In this document: positions 16,902 to 25,111 of the stretch, piece after piece
Position numbering within the stretch: position 1 is the first letter of the stretch
Layout of the letters: every line of letters starts with the position of its first letter
Assembly: GCA_021732745.1 (NCBI GenBank)
Contig: JAKFUK010000001.1
Coordinates: 1,128,931 to 1,192,930, forward strand
Source of the DNA: Nevskia sp.
GTDB taxonomy: Bacteria > Pseudomonadota > Gammaproteobacteria > Nevskiales > Nevskiaceae
Length of the DNA stretch: 64,000 nucleotides
Reading direction: 5' to 3'
The notes under the pieces: model-generated
Databases searched by the model: none
What the model was told of the DNA's origin: nothing
The model's input: the letters and a program-made list of their open reading frames with translations, nothing else
Translations under genes and position numbers: made by a program

Positions 16902-17171
16902 TCAACGCTGATCGACGGAGGCGCTCGATGCAAGTTTTGCGAGAACGGCGTCGAACAGGGTTTTCACATCGCGCAAGGGCGGGCCAAAGGAGTCGATATC
17001 CTTCACAACGTCGCCCCGTGCCAACAAAACTCTGACATTCATGCTGGATCGCGGCGGAAAGTTCGCGTAGCTGTCCTCGGAAACCCAAAAAACTTCCACA
17101 GCCTGCATCAAAGCGGCCACGTCCTCGTCTGAAAGACGGAGCGCATGCCAGGGATCCGGCATTGTCAGCAT
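16902..17171 (-). CDS. Small acidic protein of unknown function downstream of the PAAR effector module
   Basis: The 89-residue frame (MLTMPDPWHALRLSDEDV...) has ordinary amino-acid composition and good third-position codon bias. The overlapping alternative frame at 16855-17247 is Arg/Cys-rich and looks like a shadow. It has no signal peptide or membrane segment. An in-frame ATG three codons later (17162) is an equally good start, and neither has a strong ribosome site. It lies 90 bases after the Imm35-like gene and before the FHA gene. It may be a second immunity or accessory protein of the PAAR module, but this is inferred from position alone. Confidence 0.5.
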   Translation of the reverse strand: MLTMPDPWHALRLSDEDVAALMQAVEVFWVSEDSYANFPPRSSMNVRVLLARGDVVKDIDSFGPPLRDVKTLFDAVLAKLASSASVDQR

Positions 17172-17260
17172 CGTTCATTCGCGCGGTCGCCGCGTCAGAC
17201 GCTGTCGCCGAGAAATCGGAAGAGACGCATGGGTTTATCGTGAGCATTCATCCACTGCAG

Positions 17261-17563
17261 TCACCGCCGTTCACGTGCGGCCTGCCATTTCTGCAAGAAA
17301 AGACGAATGGCAGTTTCCGGCGGCACGGAGGACGGCAGAAACTCCACGCTACCGTCAGAGTCGACCACCAGCGGCCCGTAGCCGGGCACCAGATCGCGAC
17401 GATCCTTGCTGTACAGGAATTTCCTCGGCGCAAACGAGAACACCCAGCCGAATGGATACTTCCGCGCCTCGTCGCCCGTTAGCACGAAGTCATGCTCCGG
17501 GGCTGTGGCAGCAAGCATTTCTGTCGCCACTGCATGCGCTTGCTCGAAACTGATTTCGTTCAT
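17261..17563 (-). CDS. Imm35/YrhB-like immunity protein candidate
   Basis: From the ATG at 17563 the protein has 100 residues. It shows an Imm35/YrhB-type pattern: an N-terminal helix (FEQAHAVATEMLA), a YPFGWVFSF strand, a GYGPLVVDSDGSVEFLP hairpin and a closing helix (PETAIRLFLQKWQ). Such small cytoplasmic proteins protect against polymorphic toxins. It follows the PAAR-papain toxin gene, the usual order for effector and immunity. An upstream in-frame ATG at 17632, six bases after the toxin stop, would add 23 residues resembling a weak signal sequence. Both starts have a purine-rich site (GAGG before 17563). If the longer form is used the protein might be exported. Confidence 0.7.
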   Translation of the reverse strand: MNEISFEQAHAVATEMLAATAPEHDFVLTGDEARKYPFGWVFSFAPRKFLYSKDRRDLVPGYGPLVVDSDGSVEFLPSSVPPETAIRLFLQKWQAARERR

Positions 17564-17638
17564 CGACAATGCCTCAAGCGACAGTACGATCCCGCAGATA
17601 AACCTGAACAAGCGGGTCGGGAGCCGACTCATGGGCCG

Positions 17639-18406
17639 TCATCCTCTCGGCGGGATGATGCCGATTCCGATGTCGCTTCCGCCGTCGGAATTGTATCGGG
17701 CGTTCGCCGCAGCAGGATCGCGGATCACCCCGGCACCCTGGCCCGGCCCCCAGTCCTGCCCTTCGACAATGCCGACGGTGCCTCGGTCGTTGGCGATGAT
17801 GACGACGTGGGAAGCGGTCCCCCCGGAATAGGCGATACCCACGACGGCCATCGTCCCCGGACCTCTCGCTTGTACCTGGCTGTAAGCTTCGTCAAGTGAC
17901 TGCCCCCACTCGAGCGAGGTACCGAGACGTTGCTCGATCTCATTGAATGTTCCGTCACCCTCCGCGGTCGCCGTCGCATTGGGGTCGCTGCCATCCAGCC
18001 GCGCCACTACCGCGTCGATGATGTTGCCGCAGTTGATGACGCTGCCGGTCGGATTAGAACCTGCCACAGCTGCCGCGAGCGCCGATCCGGGCGCACCCGA
18101 AGCAACGGAACCGCCGCTGACCCTGATGAGTACCGTGGGGCAGCCGGCGACAATCGCACCGCCATGTGCGGTCGGGTCGCCCATCCTGGCGGCCGGCAAG
18201 CCGCCGATCAGCACCGTGGGTGCTCCCATGAGGATCACGTCGGGCGGGCCTGCACAAACACACATGTCCGTGGCACGGGCAGCGGGCAGACCGCCGATCA
18301 GCACCATCGGTGCACCGGGCCCCATGATCGGCCCGCCAATGTGCGGGACAACGCCAGTCACCATCGGGCAGACATGCATGTCGGTGAGTCGAGCTGCCGG
18401 CAACAT
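17639..18406 (-). CDS. T6SS effector: PAAR domain with C-terminal papain-like-fold toxin domain
   Basis: The 255-residue protein starts with MLPAARLTDMHVCP and has the repeated PAAR-fold pattern (IGGLPAARATDMCVC, IGGLPAARMGDPTAHGG, IVAGCPTVLI) to about residue 95, so it should cap the VgrG spike. The C-terminal ~125 residues carry INCGN (Cys126), ASHVVII (His200) and VEGQDW (Glu216-Asp218). This Cys-His-acid order is that of the papain-fold (Tox-PL-like) toxins, which act as peptidases or deamidases. The ATG at 18406 lies one base after the upstream stop. A GGAG sits about 10 bases before it. The Imm35-like gene follows and is probably its immunity protein. The substrate cannot be told from sequence. 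Confidence 0.85.
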   Translation of the reverse strand: MLPAARLTDMHVCPMVTGVVPHIGGPIMGPGAPMVLIGGLPAARATDMCVCAGPPDVILMGAPTVLIGGLPAARMGDPTAHGGAIVAGCPTVLIRVSGGSVASGAPGSALAAAVAGSNPTGSVINCGNIIDAVVARLDGSDPNATATAEGDGTFNEIEQRLGTSLEWGQSLDEAYSQVQARGPGTMAVVGIAYSGGTASHVVIIANDRGTVGIVEGQDWGPGQGAGVIRDPAAANARYNSDGGSDIGIGIIPPRG

Positions 18407-18407
18407 G

Positions 18408-18788
18408 TCAAAAAATCTCCACGATTCGCCCGTCGCCCCGTCTGAACTCGACCGCGTCAAACCATCGGTAGTGAAACCTCCGCGGGTAAGTCAGCAGCAG
18501 GTCGCGTACCCGCGCCTGCGCCACGCCCATCGCTTCAGGCGTGATCAACACGTAGTGCCAGGTACTACCAGCACTCGAGATGCCGAAGCTGGTGATCACG
18601 GCACGGCAGGGGCCGCCGCTTGCCGGCTCGAAATGCAGTCCGAAAAAGAACGCCGCGTCGGGTGAACTCACACGGAATCCGCGCGATCCGCCGGGAAACA
18701 GGGAGCGGTTGATCGAAACAACCTTCCAGCCGTCCGGGGTTACCGGCCAGCCGGCGACATCAGCATCGTCGACGACGGACGGAATCAC
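18408..18788 (-). CDS. Hypothetical protein between the DUF6931-like gene and the PAAR effector
   Basis: The start is a GTG at 18788 that overlaps the upstream stop (GTGA), giving 126 residues. Residues upstream in the same frame are an Arg-rich shadow of the neighbouring gene and are excluded. The protein is mixed alpha/beta (WKVVSINRSLFPGG, FFFGLHFEP, YVLITPEAMG) with no signal peptide or membrane segment. It immediately precedes the PAAR toxin gene by one base. This position fits an effector chaperone or adaptor that loads the PAAR protein onto VgrG. I do not recognise a family; the role is inferred from context. Confidence 0.75.
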   Translation of the reverse strand: MIPSVVDDADVAGWPVTPDGWKVVSINRSLFPGGSRGFRVSSPDAAFFFGLHFEPASGGPCRAVITSFGISSAGSTWHYVLITPEAMGVAQARVRDLLLTYPRRFHYRWFDAVEFRRGDGRIVEIF

Positions 18789-19333
18789 GCCGCGCTCGAT
18801 GCACCACTGCTGCCGCCGAGCAGCACAAGCGCCTCGCGGATGAAGCCGATGCGCCGCACATCGACTTCCGCAGGCACTTTCGCGCACAGCGAATTGATCG
18901 CTCCGGCGACCGCCATCGCGGTCAGATGCTCCGGCGGCGGCACCGGCACGGCTTGTGCCGTGGGCGCCAGGCTGCCGCCCGCCCAACCGGCGGCCGCGGC
19001 AAGAAAAGTTGCCAGCGTCTTGTAGTTGCCGGCATTGGCAAACTCGAACGCGGCGCGCCGGTTCGCTTCTGATGGATCGCGCATCCATTTTTCAGCCATC
19101 GCCGCGCCCGACTTCTCGGCGAAGTCCAGCGGCATCGCGCGCGCACACTGACACAGCCAGCCGACGGCATATCGCCTCGGCAACAGACGCGCGACCAGCT
19201 TCAGTGCGTCCGGGCCGAGGCCGGCACCGATCAGCGTTTCGACGGCGGCGGCCGGCGCGCTGTCCGCCGTCAGCAGCGCCAGCGCTTCGGGCGAAAGATC
19301 CATTTGTTCGGCTGCGATCAGGATTGTCGACAT
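18785..19333 (-). CDS. VgrG-linked helical protein, DUF6931-like
   Basis: The 182-residue protein is almost entirely helical and Ala-rich. Conserved-looking parts are LLPRRYAVGWLCQCAR and the FEFANAGNYKTLATFLAAAAGWAGGSLAP region. It resembles the family of proteins (DUF6931, as I recall it) encoded right after vgrG in many T6SS loci. A good AGGAG site precedes the ATG by seven bases, and the gene starts ten bases after the vgrG stop. It is followed with a GTGA overlap by a second accessory gene. Its likely job is handling cargo for the adjacent VgrG, an inference from position. Confidence 0.75.
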   Translation of the reverse strand: MSTILIAAEQMDLSPEALALLTADSAPAAAVETLIGAGLGPDALKLVARLLPRRYAVGWLCQCARAMPLDFAEKSGAAMAEKWMRDPSEANRRAAFEFANAGNYKTLATFLAAAAGWAGGSLAPTAQAVPVPPPEHLTAMAVAGAINSLCAKVPAEVDVRRIGFIREALVLLGGSSGASSAA

Positions 19334-19343
19334 GGGCGCGCTC

Positions 19344-21293
19344 CTAACCGATCTTGATGAGGCCGCCGCCGAGCGAGGCGATGCCGCTGCCGGTCAGATT
19401 CAGCATCGCCGCCTTGACCGTGCCGGATACCCCGCCGCTGACTTCCATCGTGGCACCGCCGCTGGCCTTCAAGCCGACACCAGCCTTGACCTCGACATTC
19501 ATGCTGCCCTCGATGGTGATGTTGACGCCCTTGATCGTGATGTCGCCGCCAGCGGTCATCTTGATGCTCGAAGCGCCGGTGATCAGTTCGATCTCGGTGC
19601 CGGCGGTCAGCTTGTATTTCTGCTTGACGTCGGTGGTTGAGTTGGCACCGACATCGAGCTTGTCTTCCTTGCCAACCGAGTGCGTACGGTTGTCCTTGAT
19701 GACTTCGGTCTCGTCGCGGCCAACCTCCACGAAGTGATCGTTCTCGACCATCTCGCGCAGATCTTTCTCGGCATGGATATAAACCTCTTCCGAGCCCTTC
19801 TTGTCCTCGAAGCGGAACTCGTTGAAGTTGGCGGCACCACCGCCCTTGTGGCTGCGGCTCTTGATGCCGCTCTGGGTCATGTTGGCCGGCAACTCATACG
19901 GCGGCATGTTGTCGGCGTTGTAGACGCTGCCGATGATCAGCGGCCGATCGGGATCCCCTTCGAGAAAGCTGATCACCACTTCCTGACCAACGCGGGGAAT
20001 GCTCACCATGCCCCACTGCTTGCCCGCCCATGACGACGCCACGCGCACCGGGCAGGACACATCGTGGAACTTCCGGTCGCTTTTCAGCCAATGAAAGATC
20101 ACCTGCACGCGACCGTACTTGTCGACGACGATGTCTTCAGCTTCCTTGCTGCCGCAGACGATAGCGGTTTGCAGGTTGGCAACCATCGGCTTGCTCGCCG
20201 TCAATGGAGACCTGAACGGCCGTCGGCTTTCGATCGCCTCAAAGCTGCATGTGAACGGCGCGCCAGCGTTGCCGCCTGTACCCGAGTGCGGTGTAGTCCC
20301 GTTTACATGAATCGAGGAAGCGACGACCAAGTACTCCTGCGCCAACGGTGGGTCGGGAGCATCTTTCAACTTGAAAAGGCCGCCTACGGCAACGCCCCAG
20401 GCGTCCGCAGCGCCGACGAAGCGCGATTGACCTACATTCAGTGCCTCCAATCGAACCTTGGCGTAACGGTCACCGTCTGCAGGAATCTCGAAATCGCCCG
20501 GGTAGTCGAAATTTTCGAGCCCAGACACGTTGTGCTCCGTCGATGACGATCCAAGCTTTTCAACACTCAGTAGTGCCTGCCGCGGCTTCAACGGATCGTA
20601 ATCGACAAGTTCGTAGCGCGTGGACTGGATGTTGCACGAGGCCTGAAATTCGCGAATCGCGCCCTGCCAGTGGCGGCCTGCGCCGCCATCCGGTCGGTAA
20701 GAAACGTCCGCACCGCCGGAAATGGGTTTGTGACCACCAAGGCTGTCGACGAGAACCATCGTGTGCTTCGATGAATCGTGTTCAAAGTAATAATAAATAC
20801 CTTCCTGCTCCATCAGCCGACTGATGAAATTGAAACCATCCTCCCGATACTGTACGCAGTACTCGCGCTTCGGATAAGTGGCGCTGAGACGGATTGCGAC
20901 ATCGGAGTACCCAATCTCGTTGAGTGCCGACTCGACGATCTCCGGCACCGACATATTCTTGTAGATTCGACTGTCGATTTTTCGGGTCAGTAGCCAAACG
21001 CGCGGCCGCAACGTGAACTCGAATTGAGCAAATTCCTTACGACTGAGATCGGCATAACCAGTTTGAGCCGCGTCTACCACTATGCCGTGAAAGTGCCTGG
21101 TAATACCGCCGCTCTGGACAATTTTGACATTCATCGGCGTACCGAGCAGCTTCGGCAACGAAATCCCGGGAGCGTTACCGACTAGCTGCAGACGGAAGGT
21201 GAACAGGGAACCCAAATTTTCGCTGGCATCGAGACTCAAGAAGCGCAACTGCTCTCCTAGATCGCTTTCTACGTTGAACACGTTATCAGTCAT
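19344..21293 (-). CDS. vgrG: T6SS spike protein VgrG (TssI), intact
   Basis: The protein has 649 residues from an ATG at 21293; a GTG one codon earlier is less likely. It has the gp27-like base (FRLQLVGNAPG, YCVQYREDGFNFISRLMEQEGIYYYFEH), the gp5 OB-fold (DIVVDKYGRVQVIFHW, WAGKQWGMVSIPRVGQEVVISFLEGDPDRPLI) and the repetitive beta-helix that ends in a Gly-rich tail (LTGSGIASLGGGLIKIG). No extra C-terminal toxin domain is present. It forms the tip of the Hcp tube and should carry the PAAR toxin encoded three genes downstream. A GAGGG site lies upstream. Confidence 0.97.
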   Translation of the reverse strand: MTDNVFNVESDLGEQLRFLSLDASENLGSLFTFRLQLVGNAPGISLPKLLGTPMNVKIVQSGGITRHFHGIVVDAAQTGYADLSRKEFAQFEFTLRPRVWLLTRKIDSRIYKNMSVPEIVESALNEIGYSDVAIRLSATYPKREYCVQYREDGFNFISRLMEQEGIYYYFEHDSSKHTMVLVDSLGGHKPISGGADVSYRPDGGAGRHWQGAIREFQASCNIQSTRYELVDYDPLKPRQALLSVEKLGSSSTEHNVSGLENFDYPGDFEIPADGDRYAKVRLEALNVGQSRFVGAADAWGVAVGGLFKLKDAPDPPLAQEYLVVASSIHVNGTTPHSGTGGNAGAPFTCSFEAIESRRPFRSPLTASKPMVANLQTAIVCGSKEAEDIVVDKYGRVQVIFHWLKSDRKFHDVSCPVRVASSWAGKQWGMVSIPRVGQEVVISFLEGDPDRPLIIGSVYNADNMPPYELPANMTQSGIKSRSHKGGGAANFNEFRFEDKKGSEEVYIHAEKDLREMVENDHFVEVGRDETEVIKDNRTHSVGKEDKLDVGANSTTDVKQKYKLTAGTEIELITGASSIKMTAGGDITIKGVNITIEGSMNVEVKAGVGLKASGGATMEVSGGVSGTVKAAMLNLTGSGIASLGGGLIKIG

Positions 21294-21372
21294 CACTCAG
21301 CCCTCATACGCTTGTCGATCCATGGCCCTGCATTCGTCGCACCAGCGGAATACGCCTTTTGCCGCAGCAAGC

Positions 21373-21876
21373 TCACGACAAAAATCTGTCGTCATCCACC
21401 TTACCGAGGGTGGGGGTACTCCGCCGAAACTGCCCAAACGACCCAGTCGCACCAGCATCCGGCATCAATGTTCCCCATGCGACGGACGGAGACGCTGAAT
21501 CCCGTTGGCCCCGCAGGGAAAGCAGCGGCTCGCGCACGGCATAAGCAGCTACTCCGTAGTCATTTATCAGCTTGCCATCGACATAGTGAAGAAAAAGCAA
21601 ATCCAGGCCGCCTGCGGTAGGCACTTGCTCGCAGATCATCGCCTCATCCAATTGTCGGCCAAATCGCTCAATCCGGCAGCCGCCGCTAGCATCAAGATGG
21701 AGAACGATGGTTTCAGCAATGATCACACCACCTGCGCCTTCAAGTGCGGGCCCTTCATATCGCCAGTCGCCGCTCCAACAGGCCTCCACATCACTCGACG
21801 ACGGTCGGCAGGCGGTGACGGCCACTATGAGCCAAGCGAGCTGAAGCAGGGCGAGACCACGTTGACTGCTGTTCAT
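21373..21876 (-). CDS. Predicted lipoprotein, probable immunity protein for the lysozyme-like effector
   Basis: The 167-residue protein has a signal sequence ending in IVAVTAC, a plausible lipobox, so it should be anchored in the envelope facing the periplasm. The mature part has a GDWRYEG start, Cys residues around a GGCRIERFGRQLD segment and a LLFLHYVDGKLINDYG strand pair, a small beta-rich fold. Its ATG overlaps the stop of the peptidoglycan-hydrolase effector gene by four bases (ATGA). Coupled translation of a periplasmic lipoprotein with a cell-wall-degrading effector is the usual effector-immunity arrangement. No family is recognised with certainty. Confidence 0.8.
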   Translation of the reverse strand: MNSSQRGLALLQLAWLIVAVTACRPSSSDVEACWSGDWRYEGPALEGAGGVIIAETIVLHLDASGGCRIERFGRQLDEAMICEQVPTAGGLDLLFLHYVDGKLINDYGVAAYAVREPLLSLRGQRDSASPSVAWGTLMPDAGATGSFGQFRRSTPTLGKVDDDRFLS

Positions 21877-22814
21877 CCCAGATATCCTACAGAAAGACCC
21901 TTTTGATAGGCAGCACGCAATTTCGACGAGATTTCTGCTGGAGTGATGTTGCCATCAACATCACGATCAAAACCCTTGTTCTGTTCATAGACCTTAGTGC
22001 CGACACTGAATAAAGCGGCGTTCACATCCAAACCGATCGCTTTCGGGTACAGGATTGCCATATAAACGTCCTCCAGCGTCCGCAAGCGTCCCTTGTGTGG
22101 AAGAAAATATTTTCTGACGAAATCCAATTGCGTGACCGCCGTCATTCTTGCGAGAGCATCAGTGGAGGTGCCCAAGCCTTTCGCTGTAGAAGGCATGAAT
22201 TGGATCAGACCGGTAGCTCCGCTACCAGCAGCATTGCGGATATCCGGACTGAAAGTCTCGCCCGACTCGAAGGCCATGCATGCCATCAGGAAGTCCGGCG
22301 ACAAATCGAGTTCCGCGCCGATTTCCTGCACTTTGCGCTTGAAATCGAAACTGACCTTCATGCCCCATGCAATCGGCATATCGCGAAGCGGATAAAGCAC
22401 GATCGGTGGCACTGAAAGCACCGTCTTCGGCTGACTGAACCCTGGAATGCGGCGAATCGCGCGGCTGATTGACCCGGTTTTCTCATGACCTGTCGCTTCG
22501 CCCGCGCCCGATATCACTCCGGGTCCGGACGATGGGGTCGAGGTCCCCCGCAGTGCGCGAAAGGTTCCGCCATCAGGATCGACGCGCCCATCCCGGACCG
22601 GAATTCGTTTGGATATCTGGAGAGCGACGATGGCGGAAATTGTTTGCGCGCCACAGACGCCGTCCACATCCAGCAGACGGCGGGGTACCCGTATCTGCCG
22701 ATTGAGCAACATCTGAACCATCAACACGTCAGGCTTCAAATTAATCCCTCCAAGACCGACGGACGCTTTGATCGTCCGCGCCGGCAATTGCATAGAAGCC
22801 GATGACGTGTTCAT
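21873..22814 (-). CDS. T6SS peptidoglycan hydrolase effector: PG-binding domain, lysozyme-like domain and EF-hand loop
   Basis: The ATG at 22814 has a strong GGAGG site. The 313-residue protein starts with a peptidoglycan-binding-like helix pair (about 20-70; VLMVQMLLNRQ, DVDGVCGAQTISAIV). A Ser/Gly linker precedes a lysozyme-like/lytic-transglycosylase domain from about residue 150. Its candidate catalytic Glu183 lies in MAFESGETFSP, followed by GATGLIQFMPSTAKGLG. Near the C-terminus DRDVDGNITPAE is a textbook 12-residue EF-hand calcium loop. There is no signal peptide, as expected for T6SS cargo. The gene sits where the 3' half of a vgrG has been lost, and a lipoprotein gene follows with ATGA overlap. 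It should cleave the glycan of competitors. Confidence 0.88.
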   Translation of the reverse strand: MNTSSASMQLPARTIKASVGLGGINLKPDVLMVQMLLNRQIRVPRRLLDVDGVCGAQTISAIVALQISKRIPVRDGRVDPDGGTFRALRGTSTPSSGPGVISGAGEATGHEKTGSISRAIRRIPGFSQPKTVLSVPPIVLYPLRDMPIAWGMKVSFDFKRKVQEIGAELDLSPDFLMACMAFESGETFSPDIRNAAGSGATGLIQFMPSTAKGLGTSTDALARMTAVTQLDFVRKYFLPHKGRLRTLEDVYMAILYPKAIGLDVNAALFSVGTKVYEQNKGFDRDVDGNITPAEISSKLRAAYQKGLSVGYLG

Positions 22815-22830
22815 CAATTTGGACCTCCGG

Positions 22831-24040
22831 TTAATGCCGACTCAATGAGTTATCGTGAAACTCCTGGTCGTTTTTTGCGCAGCGAAAGATCACTTGCACG
22901 CGACCGTACTTGTCGACAACGATGTCCCAGACTTTCTCGTCGCGGCAAACGGCAGCGGCTTGCAGGCCGACGACGATCAGGCGCGCGGCGGACATCGGAC
23001 TGCAACGAGGTTGGCCGCTCTTCGCTGCCGCCGGCAATGCGCGGCGGTCCTTTGATCGAAATCATCGTCGTGCCGACCACGCGGTATTCGACATTCAAGT
23101 CGCCGCGCGGCAGTTTCACCAATTTGAACAGTGCGCCCGGCAACGGCCCCGGCGCGTTGCTGGTGCCCGAGTACCGATCACGCGGGACGCTCAGACCTTC
23201 GATGCGTACCGATGCGTGGCGTGTGCCGTCAGCTGCGACGAAATGGTCACCCGGGAAATCGAAAGATTCGAGCCCGGCAACAGGATGCAGGTCGCCGTCA
23301 TTGCCTGAGCGCGCATCGACCTGAAATGACGTGCGCGGCTTGAGCGGGTCGTGATCGGTCAGCTTGTACTTGGTGATGTGAAAGCTGCGGGCAACCGCGA
23401 AGGTCTGCACGCCGACCAGTGACGCACTGCCTGCCCCGCCCTCGCTGTAGGGCAACTCGGCATAGCCGGCAGTGCTTTTGTGCGCACTTACGGAATCAGC
23501 ACGCACCATGGTGTGGGTGCTTTCGCCGTGGACGAAGTGGTAGTAGATGCCTTCTTCCTCCATCAGACGGCTGATGAAGTTGAGGCAATCTTCCCGGTAT
23601 CGAACATAGTACTCGCGGGGAGGATAGGTGCGGTTCAGACGCAGTTCGATGTCGCTGTAGCCGATTTCGCCGAGCAGCTTGCGAATCATGTCCGGCACCG
23701 ACAGGTTCTTGAAGATGCGGCTGTCGATCTTCTGCGACAGCAGCCAAGGCTTCGGCTGGATCAAGGCCGCGCAGGCCGCATAACGCTTGCCATCCCGCGC
23801 TTCAAAACCGATCTGGGTAATCTCGGTGACAATGCCGCCCAGATGCCGTTTGTAGGAAGTCCCTACTTCCAGCTTCGCGGTCATCGACGAGCCGAGCAGC
23901 TTGCGCAAGTCGACCGTGTCATTCGGGCTGATGAGGCTGAAGCGGTAGCTGAACAACTGGCCCAGCGTCTCCGTACCGGCCAAACCCGTGATCAGCAGTT
24001 GATCGCCAAGATCCGACTTCAATGTCAGCTTGTGCATCAT
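22831..24040 (-). pseudogene. vgrG: vgrG remnant: frameshifted and truncated in the OB-fold
   Basis: From the ATG at 24040 (GGAG seven bases upstream) the frame encodes a good VgrG base domain for about 340 residues (YYVRYREDCLNFISRLMEEEGIYYHF). After the ERPTSLQ segment near 23010 it slips into an Arg-rich wrong frame. In the next frame the homology resumes as VVGLQAAAVCRDEKVWDIVVDKYGRVQVIF and stops at 22831, just after a NDQEFHD segment matching KFHDVSCPVR of the intact copy. The rest of the OB-fold, neck and beta-helix is absent. The reading could be rescued only by a sequencing error at the frameshift, and that would not restore the missing 3' half. Confidence 0.9.
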
Positions 24041-24241
24041 CGGCTTGCTCCGGAACAGGGTAGGTCGACAGTTGCTTTGCGGCGTTGTACCACATCGTCT
24101 GCGAGCCTTTCGCGGCCCGTTCGCCAGACCGCAGGATGTAGCCGACGGCCGCTTAAGTTAAGTTAGAAATAAGCTTCGGGTAGCGCCAGCCGAACGTCGG
24201 CTTGCACTACGTCACGTTGTCGCACCAGGCAGGAGTGCGCG

Positions 24242-25111
24242 ATGGCCACCTTTCGTACCGCCGATCCGGGATGTGCCCGGGCGCTGACCGCCGAAACGCC
24301 CGCCGGACAGCGTTCGGCGGCGCGCGCCAGACCTGGCGAAGGCTGGATGAGCCTGCTCGCGAACCGGGTGCCCGACGGCGGCAACCAGTTCTGGCGGGCG
24401 AATCCCGATCCCGTCGTTCGCATGAGTCCGCGAGTCCAGAATCGGTCGGCGGCGTCCCAGCCGGTCGCGCGTTCCGAAGCCCTGCCGAACCTGTCGTTCC
24501 TGTTCCGGATGTCCCTGAATCCTGAACGCGGCTACAGCGATGAAAATCTCGCCGACGCTGCCAGCGCACTGGGTGTCAGCGTGATCCTGATCAAGACCGT
24601 GATCGAAGTCGAGACGCCGCGCGGCGCCTTTGAAGCCAGCTCCGGTCGACCGACAATCCTCTTTGAACGCCACTACTTCAGCGAGTTGACCGGCCGCCAG
24701 TACGATGTCGAATACCCGAGCATTTCCAACAGGGTGCGCGGTGGCTATGGCAAGTATTCTGCACAGTACCCGAAGCTAGAAAGCGCCATTGCGCTCGACA
24801 AGTCGGCAGCGCTGAAATCGGCGTCCTGGGGCGCGTTCCAGATCATGGGTCGCAATCATCTCGCCGCAGGTCACGCCACGGTCGAAGACTTCGTGCTGGC
24901 GCTGACTCGAAGCGAAGCGGCGCACCTCACCGCTTTCACGGCTTTCGTCATCGACTCTCCGGCCATCAACCGCGCGCTGCGTGAACGCGATTGGGCTGGC
25001 TTCGCCCGTCGTTACAACGGCCCGGCCTACCGAGACAACGCTTACGACACCAAGCTAAAGGAAGCTTACGACCGTAACGTCGCAGCCGCCGCCCCACCGG
25101 CTCGCCGATGA
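24242..25111 (+). CDS. N-acetylmuramidase (DUF3380 family), candidate T6SS effector
   Basis: The 289-residue protein starts at an ATG with a clear AGGAG site. Residues ~95-280 match the N-acetylmuramidase family also found in phage endolysins: VIEVETPRGAF (Glu122/Glu124 as candidate catalytic acids), PTILFERHYFSELTG, ASWGAFQIMGRN and FARRYNGPAYRDNAYDTKL. The first ~90 residues are Arg/Pro-rich, have no signal peptide and may form the loading part. It is one of few plus-strand genes inside the T6SS cargo region, divergent from the broken vgrG. The following secreted protein gene overlaps by four bases. The pair looks like a cell-wall effector with its immunity protein. Confidence 0.85.
   Translation: MATFRTADPGCARALTAETPAGQRSAARARPGEGWMSLLANRVPDGGNQFWRANPDPVVRMSPRVQNRSAASQPVARSEALPNLSFLFRMSLNPERGYSDENLADAASALGVSVILIKTVIEVETPRGAFEASSGRPTILFERHYFSELTGRQYDVEYPSISNRVRGGYGKYSAQYPKLESAIALDKSAALKSASWGAFQIMGRNHLAAGHATVEDFVLALTRSEAAHLTAFTAFVIDSPAINRALRERDWAGFARRYNGPAYRDNAYDTKLKEAYDRNVAAAAPPARR

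Noticed and set aside
16855..17247. 130-codon frame overlapping the small acidic gene
   Set aside because: It is rich in Arg and Cys and lacks any plausible fold; the 89-residue frame has better composition.
18789..19088. Upstream extension of the 126-residue hypothetical protein
   Set aside because: Residues are Arg/Gln-rich shadow sequence over the DUF6931-like gene; the GTGA overlap gives a better start.
21373..21876. The small lipoprotein as a candidate TssJ
   Set aside because: It has a lipobox but none of the TssJ sandwich signatures, and its coupling to the hydrolase effector favours an immunity role.
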